Shown piece after piece: positions 45,550-60,992 of a DNA stretch of 61,572 nucleotides. The stretch is from Actinophytocola sp. (GTDB lineage Bacteria; Actinomycetota; Actinomycetes; Mycobacteriales; Pseudonocardiaceae), in the NCBI GenBank assembly GCA_009377385.1, contig WHUD01000006.1, positions 1 to 61,572 on the forward strand, given 5' to 3'. A program made the translations under genes and the position numbers. Positions within the stretch are counted from its first letter, which is position 1. Each line of letters opens with the position of its first letter. The notes beneath the pieces are model-generated. The model did not search any database and was not told the origin of the DNA. It saw only the letters and a list, made by a program, of their open reading frames with translations.

Positions 45550-47106
45550 GTGTCCGAACACCAAGTCAATTTGGGAGTTGTGTGGGAGCAGGTCGTCCGG
45601 GAGCTCTCCAGCGGGACGCTTTCCCCGCAACAGCGGGCATGGATGCGCGTGACGAGACCGATCGGGCTCCTCGACGGCACCGCACTCCTCGCCGCACCGA
45701 GTGATTTCGCCAAGGAAGCGATCGAGCGCGCACTTCGTGATCCCATCACCGACGCGCTCTCGCGCAGGCTCGGCCGGTCGGTCTCCCTCGCGGTCAAGGT
45801 CGACACCGTCGAGGCCGGCGACCAGATCCCCGCGGCGACCGCGCAGCCGGTTGCGGCGGGCCAGACCGGGACCGAGCACGGCGACACCGGCGACGGCTAC
45901 CGCTCGAACGGCGCCAACGGCTCCGGCGACCAGACCGGCGAGTCCGATGACGAAGAGGTGGACGAAGAGGGCGAGGCCATGGCCGCCGTCCACGAGATCT
46001 GGCCAACCTTCTCCGGCCGCCCGGTCGCGGGCCAGCCCTACACCGCACCCGCCAAGCCGCAGACGTCCAAGACCCGGCTCAACGAGAAGTACACCTTCGA
46101 CACCTTCGTGATCGGCGCGTCCAACCGCTTCGCGCACGCCGCGGCCGTCGCCGTCGCCGAGGCGCCGTCGCGGGCCTACAACCCGCTGTTCGTCTGGGGG
46201 GAGTCCGGGCTTGGCAAGACACACCTGCTGCACGCGGTCGGGCACTACGCGCAGCGGCTGTTCCCCGGCATGCGCGTGCGCTACGTGTCGACGGAAGAGT
46301 TCACCAACGACTTCATCAACTCGCTGCGCGACGACCGCAAGGTGGCGTTCCAGCGCCGCTACCGCGACATCGACATCCTGCTCGTCGACGACATCCAGTT
46401 CCTGGAAGGCAAGGAAGGAACCCAGGAGGAGTTCTTCCACACCTTCAACACGCTGCACAACGCGAACAAGCAGATCGTCGTCTCATCCGACCGCCCCCCG
46501 AAACGCCTGGAGACCCTCGAGGATCGGCTGCGTACCCGGTTCGAGTGGGGCCTGATCACCGACATCCAGCCGCCCGAGCTGGAGACCCGCATCGCGATCC
46601 TGCGCAAAAAGGCCGCTCAGGACCGGCTCGATGTCCCCGGCGACGTCCTCGAGTTCATCGCGAACCGCATCGAGGCCAACATCCGCGAGCTCGAAGGCGC
46701 ACTCATCCGGGTGACGGCCTTCGCCTCGCTGAACCAGCAGCCGGTCGAGGTCAGCCTCGCCGAGATCGTCCTCCGGGACCTGATCCCCGACTCGCAGACG
46801 CCCGAGATCACCGCGTCCACGATCATGGGCGTCACCGCCGAGTTCTTCGACGTCGCGATCGAGGACCTGTGCGGGCCGGGCAAGACCAAGGCGCTTGCCA
46901 CCGCGCGCCAGATCTCGATGTACCTGTGCCGCGAGCTCACCGACATGTCGCTGCCGAGGATCGGGCAGACCTTCGGCGGCCGGGATCACACCACGGTGAT
47001 GCACGCGGACAAGAAGATCCGCAAGGAGATGGCGGAGCGCAGGCGGATCTACGACCAGGTGCAGGAGCTGACCAGCCGGATCAAACAGCAGGCGAAGCAA
47101 TCCTGA
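45550..47106 (+). CDS. dnaA: Chromosomal replication initiator DnaA
   Basis: A 518-aa AAA+ initiator with a GTG start after a purine-rich GGAGGGGAGGGG stretch. Domain I is N-terminal, then an acidic linker (domain II, about residues 95-150). Walker A is [16 protein letters not shown] and Walker B is [20 protein letters not shown]. The DNA-binding domain IV carries [16 protein letters not shown]. Its last 26 bp overlap the antiparallel mannosyltransferase gene. Unusually, dnaN and oriC are 2.3 kb further on rather than adjacent. Confidence 0.97.
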   Translation: MSEHQVNLGVVWEQVVRELSSGTLSPQQRAWMRVTRPIGLLDGTALLAAPSDFAKEAIERALRDPITDALSRRLGRSVSLAVKVDTVEAGDQIPAATAQPVAAGQTGTEHGDTGDGYRSNGANGSGDQTGESDDEEVDEEGEAMAAVHEIWPTFSGRPVAGQPYTAPAKPQTSKTRLNEKYTFDTFVIGASNRFAHAAAVAVAEAPSRAYNPLFVWGESGLGKTHLLHAVGHYAQRLFPGMRVRYVSTEEFTNDFINSLRDDRKVAFQRRYRDIDILLVDDIQFLEGKEGTQEEFFHTFNTLHNANKQIVVSSDRPPKRLETLEDRLRTRFEWGLITDIQPPELETRIAILRKKAAQDRLDVPGDVLEFIANRIEANIRELEGALIRVTAFASLNQQPVEVSLAEIVLRDLIPDSQTPEITASTIMGVTAEFFDVAIEDLCGPGKTKALATARQISMYLCRELTDMSLPRIGQTFGGRDHTTVMHADKKIRKEMAERRRIYDQVQELTSRIKQQAKQS

Positions 47107-48616
47107 GCGAGCGCGCCACCACGATCACCGCCCCGAGCACGGCGAAGGCGATGGCGTAGGCGAGCGCGATGCCGACGACGTCGCCGTGGATGCCGGATCC
47201 GAGCGGCGGCACGATCACGGCGAGCACCACGCTGAGCCAGGACAGCACCCAGAGCCAGCGGGTCCGCAGCACAACGGCCGACAACGGAAGCACGCACCAG
47301 AGCAGATACCACGGCTGCACAACGGGACCGCAGACGATCGCCACCGCGAACAGCATCCCGAGCCCGGTCACCGGCTCGACGCTGCCCGCGAGCATCCGCC
47401 GCAGGACGACGACGCCGAGCACCGCAGCGACCAGCACGCCGACAACCTTGCCGACGTCGATCGCGATCTCTGTGATGGGGACGCCGAACAGCATCCCGAT
47501 GCCGCCCGCGAGGAACCCGGCCTGGTTGGTCGGAGCGAGCCAGCTGTTCACCTCACCGGGTGTCGACAGCCCGGCGACCCAGCCGAGCCCGAACCCGCTC
47601 GCGAGCGAGAACGCCCCGAGCACCGCGCCGAACAGCACGATCGTCACCGTGACGCTTTGACCGAAAGGGATCGGCCCGCCGCCCCAACGGTGGGTAAGCG
47701 CTACGAGGACCACCGCAAGCGCCGCGGCGGCGGGCAGTTTCACCGCCGCGGCGGTACCGATCAGCCCGACGCCCACCACCAACGGGAGGTATCCGAGCCG
47801 CTCGCGGTCGAGCCCGCGCAGCGCGAGTTCGATGCCCACCAGCATGAGCCCGAGCATGAGCGCGTCGTTGTGGATCCCCGCGACGAGGTGGAACAGCACC
47901 AGCGGGTTCAGCACCCCGAGCCACAGCGCCCGCGACACCCTGACCCCGGCGCGTCGGGCGAGTGCCGGCAGTGCCCACAGCACCATGGCCAGCCCCGCAA
48001 GCGAAACCACTCGGTGCAGCGCCACGCCCGCGAGGACGTCCGTGCCGATGACCCGCACGATGAACTGCGCGATCAGCAGGAACGCCGGCCCGTACGGGGC
48101 GGCCGAGTGTTCCCAGTAGCCGCTGACGTTGCGGACCAGTGGGTCGTCGGTGTCCAGGAAGTCGGCGGGGCCGCCGGCGTACGGGTCGAAGCCGTGGTCG
48201 GCGATGGCGCCCTGTGCGAGGTAGCTGTAGACGTCGTCGCTGAACATCGGGGGCACGACCAGCAGAGGCGCGGCCCACAGCGCCAGCGTCGCCACGATCC
48301 GCCGGGGCGACACCGCGCCGGGATGCGGGATGAGCACGGTGGCCAGCAGCAGCCATGCGGTAGCCACCAGGCCCATCCCGATCAGAGCGGCGGCGAGGCC
48401 GAGCACGGGCAGCTCCGTGAAACCGCCGAGCACGGGGATCGCGCTGGGGTCCGCGTCGACCGGCACCACACCCACCGACACCGAGCTGGCCGCGAGCAGC
48501 AGCACGCCGACGACTCCGGTTGCCTGCGCGAGCGGAACCCGACGAGCGGTGCGGGATTGGTTGTCCGATACGCCGGTTTGTTCGAGCGAATCAACACGCG
48601 AAGGTTCTGGGAACAC
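47081..48616 (-). CDS. MptB-like polyprenol-phosphomannose alpha-1,6-mannosyltransferase
   Basis: A 511-aa integral membrane glycosyltransferase (GT-C type, 12 or so helices). The loop [20 protein letters not shown] contains the acidic DD motif typical of MptA/MptB enzymes that use polyprenyl-phosphomannose to build lipomannan cores. [15 protein letters not shown] and [15 protein letters not shown] are further family features. It starts at a GTG. The tail overlaps dnaA by 26 bp. The exact linkage is inference from family. Confidence 0.85.
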   Translation of the reverse strand: MFPEPSRVDSLEQTGVSDNQSRTARRVPLAQATGVVGVLLLAASSVSVGVVPVDADPSAIPVLGGFTELPVLGLAAALIGMGLVATAWLLLATVLIPHPGAVSPRRIVATLALWAAPLLVVPPMFSDDVYSYLAQGAIADHGFDPYAGGPADFLDTDDPLVRNVSGYWEHSAAPYGPAFLLIAQFIVRVIGTDVLAGVALHRVVSLAGLAMVLWALPALARRAGVRVSRALWLGVLNPLVLFHLVAGIHNDALMLGLMLVGIELALRGLDRERLGYLPLVVGVGLIGTAAAVKLPAAAALAVVLVALTHRWGGGPIPFGQSVTVTIVLFGAVLGAFSLASGFGLGWVAGLSTPGEVNSWLAPTNQAGFLAGGIGMLFGVPITEIAIDVGKVVGVLVAAVLGVVVLRRMLAGSVEPVTGLGMLFAVAIVCGPVVQPWYLLWCVLPLSAVVLRTRWLWVLSWLSVVLAVIVPPLGSGIHGDVVGIALAYAIAFAVLGAVIVVARSLRIASPAV

Positions 48617-48775
48617 GAACTCATCATGGCAGGCATCGCGACGCCCCGATGCCGCGTCCGCGAGCCGGCGATTCGCTCCTTATATATAAGGGGGTTGTCG
48701 GGCGCCCCATATATAAGGAGAAGCCGTCCGCGATAGCGATCCCTATATATAAGGACACGAACCGCGCGCGGGACG
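48617..48775. promoter_or_regulatory. Region with three TATATATA palindromic elements
   Basis: A 159-bp gap between the CGNR stop and the mannosyltransferase start. It contains CCTTATATATAAGG (48678-48691, a perfect palindrome), CCCCATATATAAGG (48705-48718) and CCCTATATATAAGG (48741-48754). In a genome this GC-rich, three such 14-mers within 77 bp are not chance. They are likely operators, nearest copy 61 bp before the start codon. Confidence 0.75.
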
Positions 48776-49366
48776 TCAATCTCGCCGGTGCCGATATGCC
48801 TTCACTTTGCTGCGATTCCCGCAGCGCCGCATCGAGCACCAGCGGCGATTGCCCGGCCGCGACGTGTCGCAGAACAACAGCGCGCAGCCGTCGGCGACGC
48901 ACTCCCTGACACGACTGGCGCGCTCGCCGATCAGCTCGATCGCATCGCGGGCCGCGGCGCCGAGAATCTGCTCGCCGGTGATCGGCGACGCCCAGCGCCG
49001 GGTGCCGGTCTCCGGGTCGAGCTCGGGACTGAGGTCGACGCTCGCGCAGTCGTTGATGCGCTCGATGCTCTCCCGGTCGAGCGTCTCGCCGTGCGCGACG
49101 GCTCGCGCCACCGACCACATCGCGTCCCGGAAGTCCTTCAGCTCCCGAAGCTCCGAGGGACGCACCCGGACGTCGTCGAGCGCGGCGACGCGAGCGAGCC
49201 GTGACTCGACGACCCACTCGGTGAAGTCGCCAGGCCCGCGCAGCAGCTCGGCGCGGTGCACCTGTACCGGCCCGCCGGTCAGCAGCAGTTCGAGAACGAA
49301 GCTGCCAGGGTCGAATCCGAACCGCCGCCCGTCGTCGCTGTCGAGCAGCCGCACACCTGTCTGCAT
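48776..49366 (-). CDS. CGNR zinc-finger transcriptional regulator
   Basis: A 196-aa protein with an N-terminal stress-linked (ABATE) ligand domain and a C-terminal CGNR zinc finger (CVADGCALLFCDTS, then RWCSMRRCGNRSK). The four Cys and the CGNR signature are intact. I chose the ATG at 49366, which fits the predicted promoter as a leaderless start. It is in an operon-like arrangement before the mannosyltransferase, so it may control that gene and itself. Confidence 0.9.
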   Translation of the reverse strand: MQTGVRLLDSDDGRRFGFDPGSFVLELLLTGGPVQVHRAELLRGPGDFTEWVVESRLARVAALDDVRVRPSELRELKDFRDAMWSVARAVAHGETLDRESIERINDCASVDLSPELDPETGTRRWASPITGEQILGAAARDAIELIGERASRVRECVADGCALLFCDTSRPGNRRWCSMRRCGNRSKVKAYRHRRD

Positions 49367-49372
49367 GTAACC

Positions 49373-49401
49373 ACTATAACCGATGTGCAACACTGGTTTA
49401 A
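49373..49401 (-). promoter_or_regulatory. Predicted leaderless promoter of the CGNR gene
   Basis: On the minus strand the -35 TTAAAC (49396-49401) and -10 TATAGT (49373-49378) are separated by exactly 17 bp. Only six bases separate the -10 from the ATG at 49366, so transcription should begin on the A of the start codon. The 10-bp palindrome TAACTAGTTA (49399-49408) overlaps the -35 and could be an operator. Confidence 0.65.
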
Positions 49402-49575
49402 CTAGTTACCATGGCGGTGTCGGGCCGCAGCCCGCAGAAGGGGGACGGTCGAGCGTTCACCCGACCCGGACGTCGGCTTGACAACGGATGCAACTCATGG
49501 GCGCGACACGCCCAGTGGTGCTTGACGACGACACGCTGTGCGTACTCACCACCTCGGGCGAACTCTGCGAGTCAG

Positions 49576-49860
49576 TTGTCCCGGCGAGTTATCCACCCAC
49601 AGCTGAGGACAACCCTGTGGAAAACTGTGGATCGTCGGTGGATGGGCGGTGGATGGGCGGTGGACCGTCACGAACGGCTCGCGTCGATCCACCGCCGGCC
49701 GAAGTTGTCCACGGCGCCCGTCCGCCTGATGTCCACAGCTCGCGCGCCCTCGCGAACAGCGACAACACTGGCTGTCCACACAATTCACAGCCCCTATTAC
49801 TACTGCGGAAATCTCTTCTTCACAGGAAGAACTTCTTTGAAAACAAGCAAGCGCGGTTTG
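49576..49860. other. oriC: Chromosomal replication origin oriC
   Basis: A cluster of DnaA-box-like 9-mers: TTATCCACC (49589), the reverse complements of TTTTCCACA (49616) and CGATCCACA (49626), TTGTCCACG (49705), ATGTCCACA (49729), CTGTCCACA (49772), plus weaker TTGTCC sites (49576, 49604). An 11-bp direct repeat (ggtggatgggc) lies among them. Directly after the last box is an AT-rich run of about 65 bp (49790-49855), the likely unwinding element. The location just before dnaN is the expected one. Confidence 0.85.
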
Positions 49861-50088
49861 TGGGGACAGAGCCAGCGACCGAGCGGATGACACAACCGAG
49901 GCCCGGATGACGAGCTCCGGGCGGACGTTCTAACGTGGTTTCGCACACCGGTCGTCCGTACGGCAGGCCGACACCCTCGCCGCCACGGTCGCCGCTCGGT
50001 GCGTCCCGCTGTGTCAACCTGGCCTGGCGGAGCGCATCACAAGGTCCAGCCATGCCGAGTACCCACTCGGCCGTCGAAGGGGTGGCGC

Positions 50089-51225
50089 ATGAAGATCCGG
50101 GTCGAGCGTGACGGGCTCGCCGATGCCGTTGCCTGGGTGGCGCGCAGCTTGCCCGCAAGACCGTCGGTTCCCGTGCTGGGCGGCGTGCTGCTGGAAGCAG
50201 GCGCCGGGCCGGACGACGCCGATGCGCTGACCGTGTCCGGGTTCGACTACGAGGTCTCGGCGACGGTCGGGGTACCCGCGACGATCGCGGACGGCGGAAA
50301 AGCCCTTGTCTCCGGCCGCTTGCTGGCCGACATCACCAAGGCGCTGCCAGCCCAGCCGGTCGACATCACCGTCGACGGCTCCCGCGCCACCATCACCTGC
50401 GGCAGCGCGCGATTCAGCCTGCCGACCATGCCGGTCGAGGACTACCCGCAGCTCCCTGCCCAGCCGGCGCTCGCGGGCGAGCTTGCTGGTGACACCTTCG
50501 GCCAGGCCGTGGCGCAGGTCGCCGTCGCGTCCGGCAAGGACGACACGCTGCCGATGCTCACCGGCATGCGGATCGAGATCACTGGCGACACGCTGACCAT
50601 GGTCGCGACCGACCGGTTCCGGCTCGCCATGAAGGAGTTCACCTGGCAGCCTGCCGAGGGCATGGCCGACGCTGCGGTTCTCGTCCCGGCTCGAACCCTC
50701 GCCGAGGCAGCGAAATCGCTCGGCACAAGCGGCACGACCGTCCGATTGGGACTCTCAAGCAGTGAAGGGCTGCTCGGCCTCTCCGGGGCGGGCCGCTACG
50801 CGACGACCCGGCTGCTCGACGCCGAGTTCCCGCCGTACCGCCAGTTGCTGCCATCGCAGCACACCTCCCGTGCTGTGCTCGACGTCGCCGTGCTCGCCGA
50901 GGCGATCAAGCGCGTCTCGCTTGTCGCTGAGCGCGGCACCCAGGTGCGGCTCGAATTCGGCGACCAATCGCTGCGGCTCACCGCAGGCGGCGACGACGAG
51001 GGCAGCGCCGAGGAGGAGCTGCCCGTCGAGTACGAGGGCGAGCCGGTCACCATCGCGTTCAACCCCGGCTACCTCAGCGACGGCCTCACCGCACTGAACA
51101 GCGACCGCGCCGAGTTGACCTTCACCACACCGAACCGCCCCGCGTTGCTCAAGCCGACCGACGCCGATGGCAATGTCGTGTCCGGGTACTTGTACCTGCT
51201 GATGCCGGTGCGGCTGCCCGGCTGA
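50089..51225 (+). CDS. dnaN: DNA polymerase III sliding clamp (beta subunit)
   Basis: A 378-aa ring-forming clamp with three repeated domains. Recognised by [20 protein letters not shown], the GGVLLEAG start of domain 1, [20 protein letters not shown] in domain 2 and the C-terminal [12 protein letters not shown] ending typical of the clamp. The ATG at 50089 follows AAGGGG. Directly downstream of oriC, first gene of the dnaN-gnd-recF-DUF721 series. Confidence 0.97.
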   Translation: MKIRVERDGLADAVAWVARSLPARPSVPVLGGVLLEAGAGPDDADALTVSGFDYEVSATVGVPATIADGGKALVSGRLLADITKALPAQPVDITVDGSRATITCGSARFSLPTMPVEDYPQLPAQPALAGELAGDTFGQAVAQVAVASGKDDTLPMLTGMRIEITGDTLTMVATDRFRLAMKEFTWQPAEGMADAAVLVPARTLAEAAKSLGTSGTTVRLGLSSSEGLLGLSGAGRYATTRLLDAEFPPYRQLLPSQHTSRAVLDVAVLAEAIKRVSLVAERGTQVRLEFGDQSLRLTAGGDDEGSAEEELPVEYEGEPVTIAFNPGYLSDGLTALNSDRAELTFTTPNRPALLKPTDADGNVVSGYLYLLMPVRLPG

Positions 51226-51249
51226 GCCAACGCGCGAAGGGGTGAACCG

Positions 51250-52146
51250 ATGGTGCAGTTGGGCCTGATCGGGCTCGGCAAGATGGGCGCTGGCATGCGG
51301 GCCCGCGTGACCGCCGCCGGGCACGACGTCGTCGGCTACGACACCGACCAGAGCGTCAGCGACACCGCGTCGCTCGCCGACCTGGTGTCGCGGTTGGACG
51401 CGCCGAGGATCGTCTGGGTGATGGTGCCGTCCGGCGAGCCGACCCGTGCCACGATCGCGGAACTCGCGGATCTACTCGGTGAAGGCGACCTGGTGATCGA
51501 GGGCGGCAACTCCCGGTTCAGCGACGACGCGGCGCACGCCGAATTGCTCGCCGCTCGCGGCGTCGGCTACATCGACGCGGGGGTGTCCGGTGGTGTCTGG
51601 GGTGAGAAGAACGGTTTCGGCCTGATGGTCGGCGGCTCCGATGCCGACGTGGCCAAGGCGATGCCGATCTTCGACGCGCTCCGTCCCGAGGGACCCCGGG
51701 ACGAGGGTTTCGCTCATGCGGGTGAAGTCGGCGCGGGGCACTTCGCGAAGATGGTCCACAATGGCATCGAGTACGGCCTGATGCAGGCGTACGCCGAGGG
51801 CTTCGAACTGCTCGCGGTCGCGCGGGAGGTCACCGACGTGCCCGCCGTGCTCAAGGCGTGGTCGCGGGGGACCGTCGTCCGGTCCTGGCTGCTTGACCTG
51901 CTGGTCAGTGCGCTGGAAGAGGACCGGGACCTCGCCGAGGTGAGGGGCTACGTCAACGACTCTGGCGAGGGCCGCTGGACCGTCGAGGAGGCGATCAACC
52001 ACGCCGTGCCTGCGCCGGTGATCTCGGCCGCGCTGTTCGCGCGGTTCGCGTCCCGGCAGGACGACTCGCCCGCCATGAAGGCGGTCGCCGCGTTGCGTAA
52101 CCAGTTCGGCGGTCACGCCGTTACCGGTACCGGGGAAGAGGACTGA
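51250..52146 (+). CDS. gnd: 6-phosphogluconate dehydrogenase (decarboxylating), short form
   Basis: A 298-aa enzyme of the oxidative pentose phosphate pathway, the short NAD-type. The Rossmann motif is LGLIGLGKMGAGM, the substrate signature is IDAGVSGGVWGEKNGFGLMV, and catalytic KMVHNGIEYGLMQAYAEGF is intact. Its place between dnaN and recF is shared with Streptomyces and relatives. Starts 24 bp after dnaN. Confidence 0.95.
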   Translation: MVQLGLIGLGKMGAGMRARVTAAGHDVVGYDTDQSVSDTASLADLVSRLDAPRIVWVMVPSGEPTRATIAELADLLGEGDLVIEGGNSRFSDDAAHAELLAARGVGYIDAGVSGGVWGEKNGFGLMVGGSDADVAKAMPIFDALRPEGPRDEGFAHAGEVGAGHFAKMVHNGIEYGLMQAYAEGFELLAVAREVTDVPAVLKAWSRGTVVRSWLLDLLVSALEEDRDLAEVRGYVNDSGEGRWTVEEAINHAVPAPVISAALFARFASRQDDSPAMKAVAALRNQFGGHAVTGTGEED

Positions 52147-52155
52147 CCCGGTGCG

Positions 52156-52167
52156 TATGTCGACATA
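52156..52167. promoter_or_regulatory. 12-bp palindrome upstream of recF
   Basis: TATGTCGACATA is a perfect 12-bp palindrome in the 51-bp gap between gnd and recF, 31 bp before the recF ATG. It does not match the actinobacterial LexA box. The role is unknown; it could be a chance site. Confidence 0.35.
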
Positions 52168-52197
52168 TCGACACCGCTGAGACTACCGAGTCCGCCG

Positions 52198-53358
52198 ATG
52201 TACCTTCGCCGCTTGCAGGTCACCGACTTCCGGTCGTGGCCGCACGTCGACCTCGAGCTCGGCACCGGCCCGACGGTGTTCGTCGGGCCGAACGGCAGGG
52301 GCAAGACGAACCTGCTGGAAGCCGTCGGCTACCTCGCGACGCTCGGCTCGCACCGGGTGTCGAGCGATGCCCCGCTGGTGCGGCACGACTGTGAGCGCGC
52401 GTTGCTCAGGGCCGCCGTCGTCAACGGCGACCGGGAGATGAGCGTCGAGCTGGAGATCAGCCCTGGCAAGACCAACCGCGCGCGTATCAACCGCGGCCAG
52501 CCCACCCGGCCGAGGGACATCCTCGGCATCGTGCGGATCGTGCTGTTCGCACCGGAGGACCTCGCACTTGTCAAGGGTGACCCGAGCGAGCGACGCCGAT
52601 TCCTCGACGACCTCCTTGTGCAGCGGGCGCCGAGGTACGCGGGCGTGCGCTCGGACTACGAGAAGGCGTTGCGGCAGCGCAACGCGCTGCTCAAGACATC
52701 GGGCAAGCGCAGAGGCGGGCGCGAGGACCCGTACGCGGCGAGCACCCTCGACGTCTGGGACACCCAGCTCGCGGAGGCCGGCGCGCAGCTGCTCGCCGGG
52801 CGGCTGGACCTTGTCGCCGAGCTCGCGCCGCACACGACGGCCGCGTACGAGGGCATCGCGGGGCAGAACTCCGACCGGCAGGCGCACGTCGTCTACCGCG
52901 CCAGCATCGGCGACGCGATCCCTGACGGCTACGGCGTGCCCGGCGGAAAGCACGCCGAGCCCGACACGCTGACCGAGATCCTGCTGGACGCGCTGCGCGA
53001 GTCGCGGGAGGCTGACCTGGAACGAGGGGTAAGCCTGGTCGGTCCGCACCGGGACGAGCTGGCGCTGATCCTCGGCGACGCCCCTGCACGCGGCTACGCC
53101 AGCCACGGCGAGTCGTGGTCGTTCGCGCTCGCGCTCCGGTTAGGCTCCTACGAGCTGCTCCGCGCGGAGTGGGGTGATCCGGTGTTGCTGCTGGACGACG
53201 TCTTCGCCGAGCTGGATCAGCGCCGAAGGGCCAGGCTCGCCGTGGTCGCGGTGAACGCCGAACAGGTGCTGGTGACCGCGGCCGTTGACGAGGACGTCCC
53301 GGATGAGCTGTCCGGGGTCCGGTACCGAGTGGCTGACGGGGTGGTGTCACGTGAGTGA
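52198..53358 (+). CDS. recF: DNA replication/repair protein RecF
   Basis: A 386-aa SMC-like ATPase that helps load RecA at gaps. Walker A is [20 protein letters not shown], the signature region contains [13 protein letters not shown] and Walker B is [18 protein letters not shown]. The N-terminus [19 protein letters not shown] is diagnostic. The stop overlaps the next gene by 8 bp. Confidence 0.97.
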   Translation: MYLRRLQVTDFRSWPHVDLELGTGPTVFVGPNGRGKTNLLEAVGYLATLGSHRVSSDAPLVRHDCERALLRAAVVNGDREMSVELEISPGKTNRARINRGQPTRPRDILGIVRIVLFAPEDLALVKGDPSERRRFLDDLLVQRAPRYAGVRSDYEKALRQRNALLKTSGKRRGGREDPYAASTLDVWDTQLAEAGAQLLAGRLDLVAELAPHTTAAYEGIAGQNSDRQAHVVYRASIGDAIPDGYGVPGGKHAEPDTLTEILLDALRESREADLERGVSLVGPHRDELALILGDAPARGYASHGESWSFALALRLGSYELLRAEWGDPVLLLDDVFAELDQRRRARLAVVAVNAEQVLVTAAVDEDVPDELSGVRYRVADGVVSRE

Positions 53359-54082
53359 ATCACGAACCGGTCGTACACCTCGCGTGACATCGGCACGCGA
53401 CGGAGATCACCCACCTGGGGATAACCCTGTGGATAGTGTGGATAACACTGTACACGCGCGAACACCGGCCGTAGGCAGTCACCCAGAACGGGGGCTCCAT
53501 CACTCGCCCGGCGGTGCATCGACGCCGGCTCCGGTTACGCAACCGGACGGCGCTGCTCCAAACGAGCAGAGCGGGTCGGGACGCGATCTCGCCATGGCCG
53601 CGCTCCAGGCGGCGCAGCAGAAAGCGGCGGCGCGCGGCACGCAGCCCGGTGTGCGTGCGCGGCACGCGGCTGGCGGCGGTTCTCGCAGGGCGCGGCGCAG
53701 GCGGTGGTCCGGCCCTGGCGCCGACGACCGTGATCCACAGCCCCTGGGGAGGGTGGCGTCCCGGCTCGCCGCTGACAGGGGATGGGCGGGCAAGCTCACC
53801 AACGGCAAGGTGTTCGGCGAGTGGCCCCGGCTGGTCGGCGCCGACGTCGCGGAGCACGCCGAGCCGGTCTCGCTACAGGACGGCGAGCTGACCGTGCGGG
53901 CGCGGTCGACAGCGTGGGCGACCCAGCTGCGCTTGCTGCAACCGCAGCTCATCGCGAAAATCGCGGCAGGGGTCGGGCATGGCGTCGTCAAGCGCATCAA
54001 GATCCAGGGTCCGACGTCGCCGAGCTGGCGTCACGGGCCTCGGCACGTGCCGGGAAGGGGGCCGAGGGACACCTACGGATGA
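53351..54082 (+). CDS. DUF721 domain protein (DciA-like)
   Basis: A 243-aa protein starting at a GTG inside recF (8-bp overlap). The first about 125 residues are low-complexity and poorly conserved. The C-terminal DUF721 domain has [20 protein letters not shown] and [20 protein letters not shown], ending near [10 protein letters not shown]. The family includes DciA, the helicase operator in bacteria lacking DnaC; Rv0004 is the mycobacterial member. The coding 5' end carries two adjacent DnaA boxes. Confidence 0.9.
   Translation: MSESRTGRTPRVTSARDGDHPPGDNPVDSVDNTVHARTPAVGSHPERGLHHSPGGASTPAPVTQPDGAAPNEQSGSGRDLAMAALQAAQQKAAARGTQPGVRARHAAGGGSRRARRRRWSGPGADDRDPQPLGRVASRLAADRGWAGKLTNGKVFGEWPRLVGADVAEHAEPVSLQDGELTVRARSTAWATQLRLLQPQLIAKIAAGVGHGVVKRIKIQGPTSPSWRHGPRHVPGRGPRDTYG
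53428..53445. promoter_or_regulatory. Two abutting DnaA boxes inside the DUF721 gene
   Basis: TGTGGATAG (53428-53436) is followed without a gap by TGTGGATAA (53437-53445), the latter a perfect box (TTATCCACA on the other strand). They lie within the poorly conserved 5' coding part of the gene, 3.6 kb from oriC. Confidence 0.85.
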
Positions 54083-56274
<2,192 letters not shown>

Positions 56275-56337
56275 TCGGGACGCCCCACCGGATCCGATCG
56301 CAGCGACAAACCCAGCGAGCAAGAGAGAAGAGCAGAA

Positions 56338-59994
<3,657 letters not shown>

Positions 59995-60034
59995 CAGCGG
60001 CGCCGACCGCGCCGAAGTAGCGAGGGATCACACT

Positions 60035-60805
60035 ATGGCACCACCCGAAGATGGCAGGCAGGTCGACGGCACCGAGCGGGACGTCGATCAAGAACCGAAC
60101 GGTGAGGTGCATCAGGCGCCGCCGTGGCAGCGGGTGGCGAAGGAGACGGCGGAGGTTTCCCCTGACGCGGATACCGCCTATTTCCCGGTGCGGCCCGACG
60201 ACGATGGCGATAGTGACCCCGCAGGGTACCCATCAGGTGGCGGGATGTCCCATACTGGCGATCTGCCCGTTGTGTCTGGCGTCGCGGCGAAGGGATTGTT
60301 CGGCAACGACCCAGGCATGGGACGGCAGCATTATGGGAACCCCCAATCGATGACAGGGCAGGGCAACGTGGGGACGACGGCGGGCCCGGACACATCGGCG
60401 AGGACCGCGCCATCCGCGCTGCGCAGGCCGGGTCGTGGTCCCCGGCGCGCCAGCCTGCAGATCAAGCGGATCGATCCGTGGTCGGTGCTGAAGCTGTCGC
60501 TTGTCCTCGGCGTTGCGCTGTTCCTGGTGTGGCTGGTCGCTGTCGGGCTGCTCTACATCGTGCTGGACGGGATGGGTGTCTGGGACAAGCTCAATGGCAC
60601 CTACAGCTCGCTGGTGTCCGGCGAGGGCAGTGACGCGGCGTCGGATCCGCTGATCAGCGCAGGTAACGTCTTCGGCGTCGCCGCCATCATCGGCATGATC
60701 AACATCGTGCTGTTGTCGGCGTTGACGACCGTGTGCGCGTTCATCTACAACGTCTCGGCCGACCTGGCAGGTGGGCTCGAGGTGACGCTGTCCGAGCGGG
60801 AGTAG
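60035..60805 (+). CDS. DUF3566 membrane protein
   Basis: A 256-aa protein. Residues 1-135 are hydrophilic and disordered. The DUF3566 domain (about 137-256) has two membrane helices (SVLKLSLVLGVALFLVWLVA and GVAAIIGMINIVLLSALTTV) and the typical LQIKRIDPWSVLK and FIYNVSADLAGGLEVTL ends. It is the positional homologue of Rv0007 after gyrA. It probably acts in envelope or division; the biochemistry is unknown. Confidence 0.93.
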   Translation: MAPPEDGRQVDGTERDVDQEPNGEVHQAPPWQRVAKETAEVSPDADTAYFPVRPDDDGDSDPAGYPSGGGMSHTGDLPVVSGVAAKGLFGNDPGMGRQHYGNPQSMTGQGNVGTTAGPDTSARTAPSALRRPGRGPRRASLQIKRIDPWSVLKLSLVLGVALFLVWLVAVGLLYIVLDGMGVWDKLNGTYSSLVSGEGSDAASDPLISAGNVFGVAAIIGMINIVLLSALTTVCAFIYNVSADLAGGLEVTLSERE

Positions 60806-60874
60806 CACATGTCCCGGCACCGCTACCCGGTGCTGGGGCCGCTGACCGAATGCGGTAGTCTTTTCGACGTTGAG

Positions 60875-60948
60875 GGGCCTATAGCTCAGGCGGTTAGAGC
60901 GCTTCGCTGATAACGAAGAGGTCCCAGGTTCAAGTCCTGGTAGGCCCA
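60875..60948 (+). tRNA. tRNA-Ile (GAT)
   Basis: A 74-nt cloverleaf. The acceptor arms GGGCCTA and TAGGCCC pair over 7 bp, with discriminator A. The D arm contains AGCTCAGGCGGTTAGAGC. The anticodon arm is CTTCG-CTGATAA-CGAAG with anticodon GAT. The T arm has GGTTCAAGTCC. CCA is not fully encoded (A then CC). It lies 69 bp after the DUF3566 gene, the same place as ileT in mycobacteria. Confidence 0.97.
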
Positions 60949-60954
60949 CCCCAC

Positions 60955-60992
60955 AACGCCGTCCTGACCAGCACGGACAGGGCGGCGTTTTT
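60955..60992 (+). terminator. Intrinsic terminator after tRNA-Ile
   Basis: AACGCCG (60955-60961) pairs with CGGCGTT (60983-60989), and an inner CCTG/CAGG adds four pairs. It is followed directly by a run of five T. A textbook intrinsic terminator seven bases past the tRNA end. Confidence 0.9.

Larger units (their letters stand above)
49367..50088. other. Intergenic region CGNR-dnaN with oriC
   Basis: A 722-bp non-coding region. Left end: CGNR promoter (49373-49401). Centre: oriC boxes and AT-rich stretch (49576-49860). Right end: dnaN upstream region. No gene is supported. Confidence 0.85.

Noticed and set aside
48678..48754. TATATATA elements as a CRISPR or minisatellite
   Set aside because: Only three 14-mers, unequal short spacing and palindromic symmetry fit operators better.
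49411..49910. Open frames across oriC
   Set aside because: The region is explained by DnaA boxes and the AT-rich element; the frames lack coding features.
52156..52167. Palindrome before recF as an SOS (LexA) box
   Set aside because: It does not fit the actinobacterial TCGAAC-N4-GTTCGA pattern.
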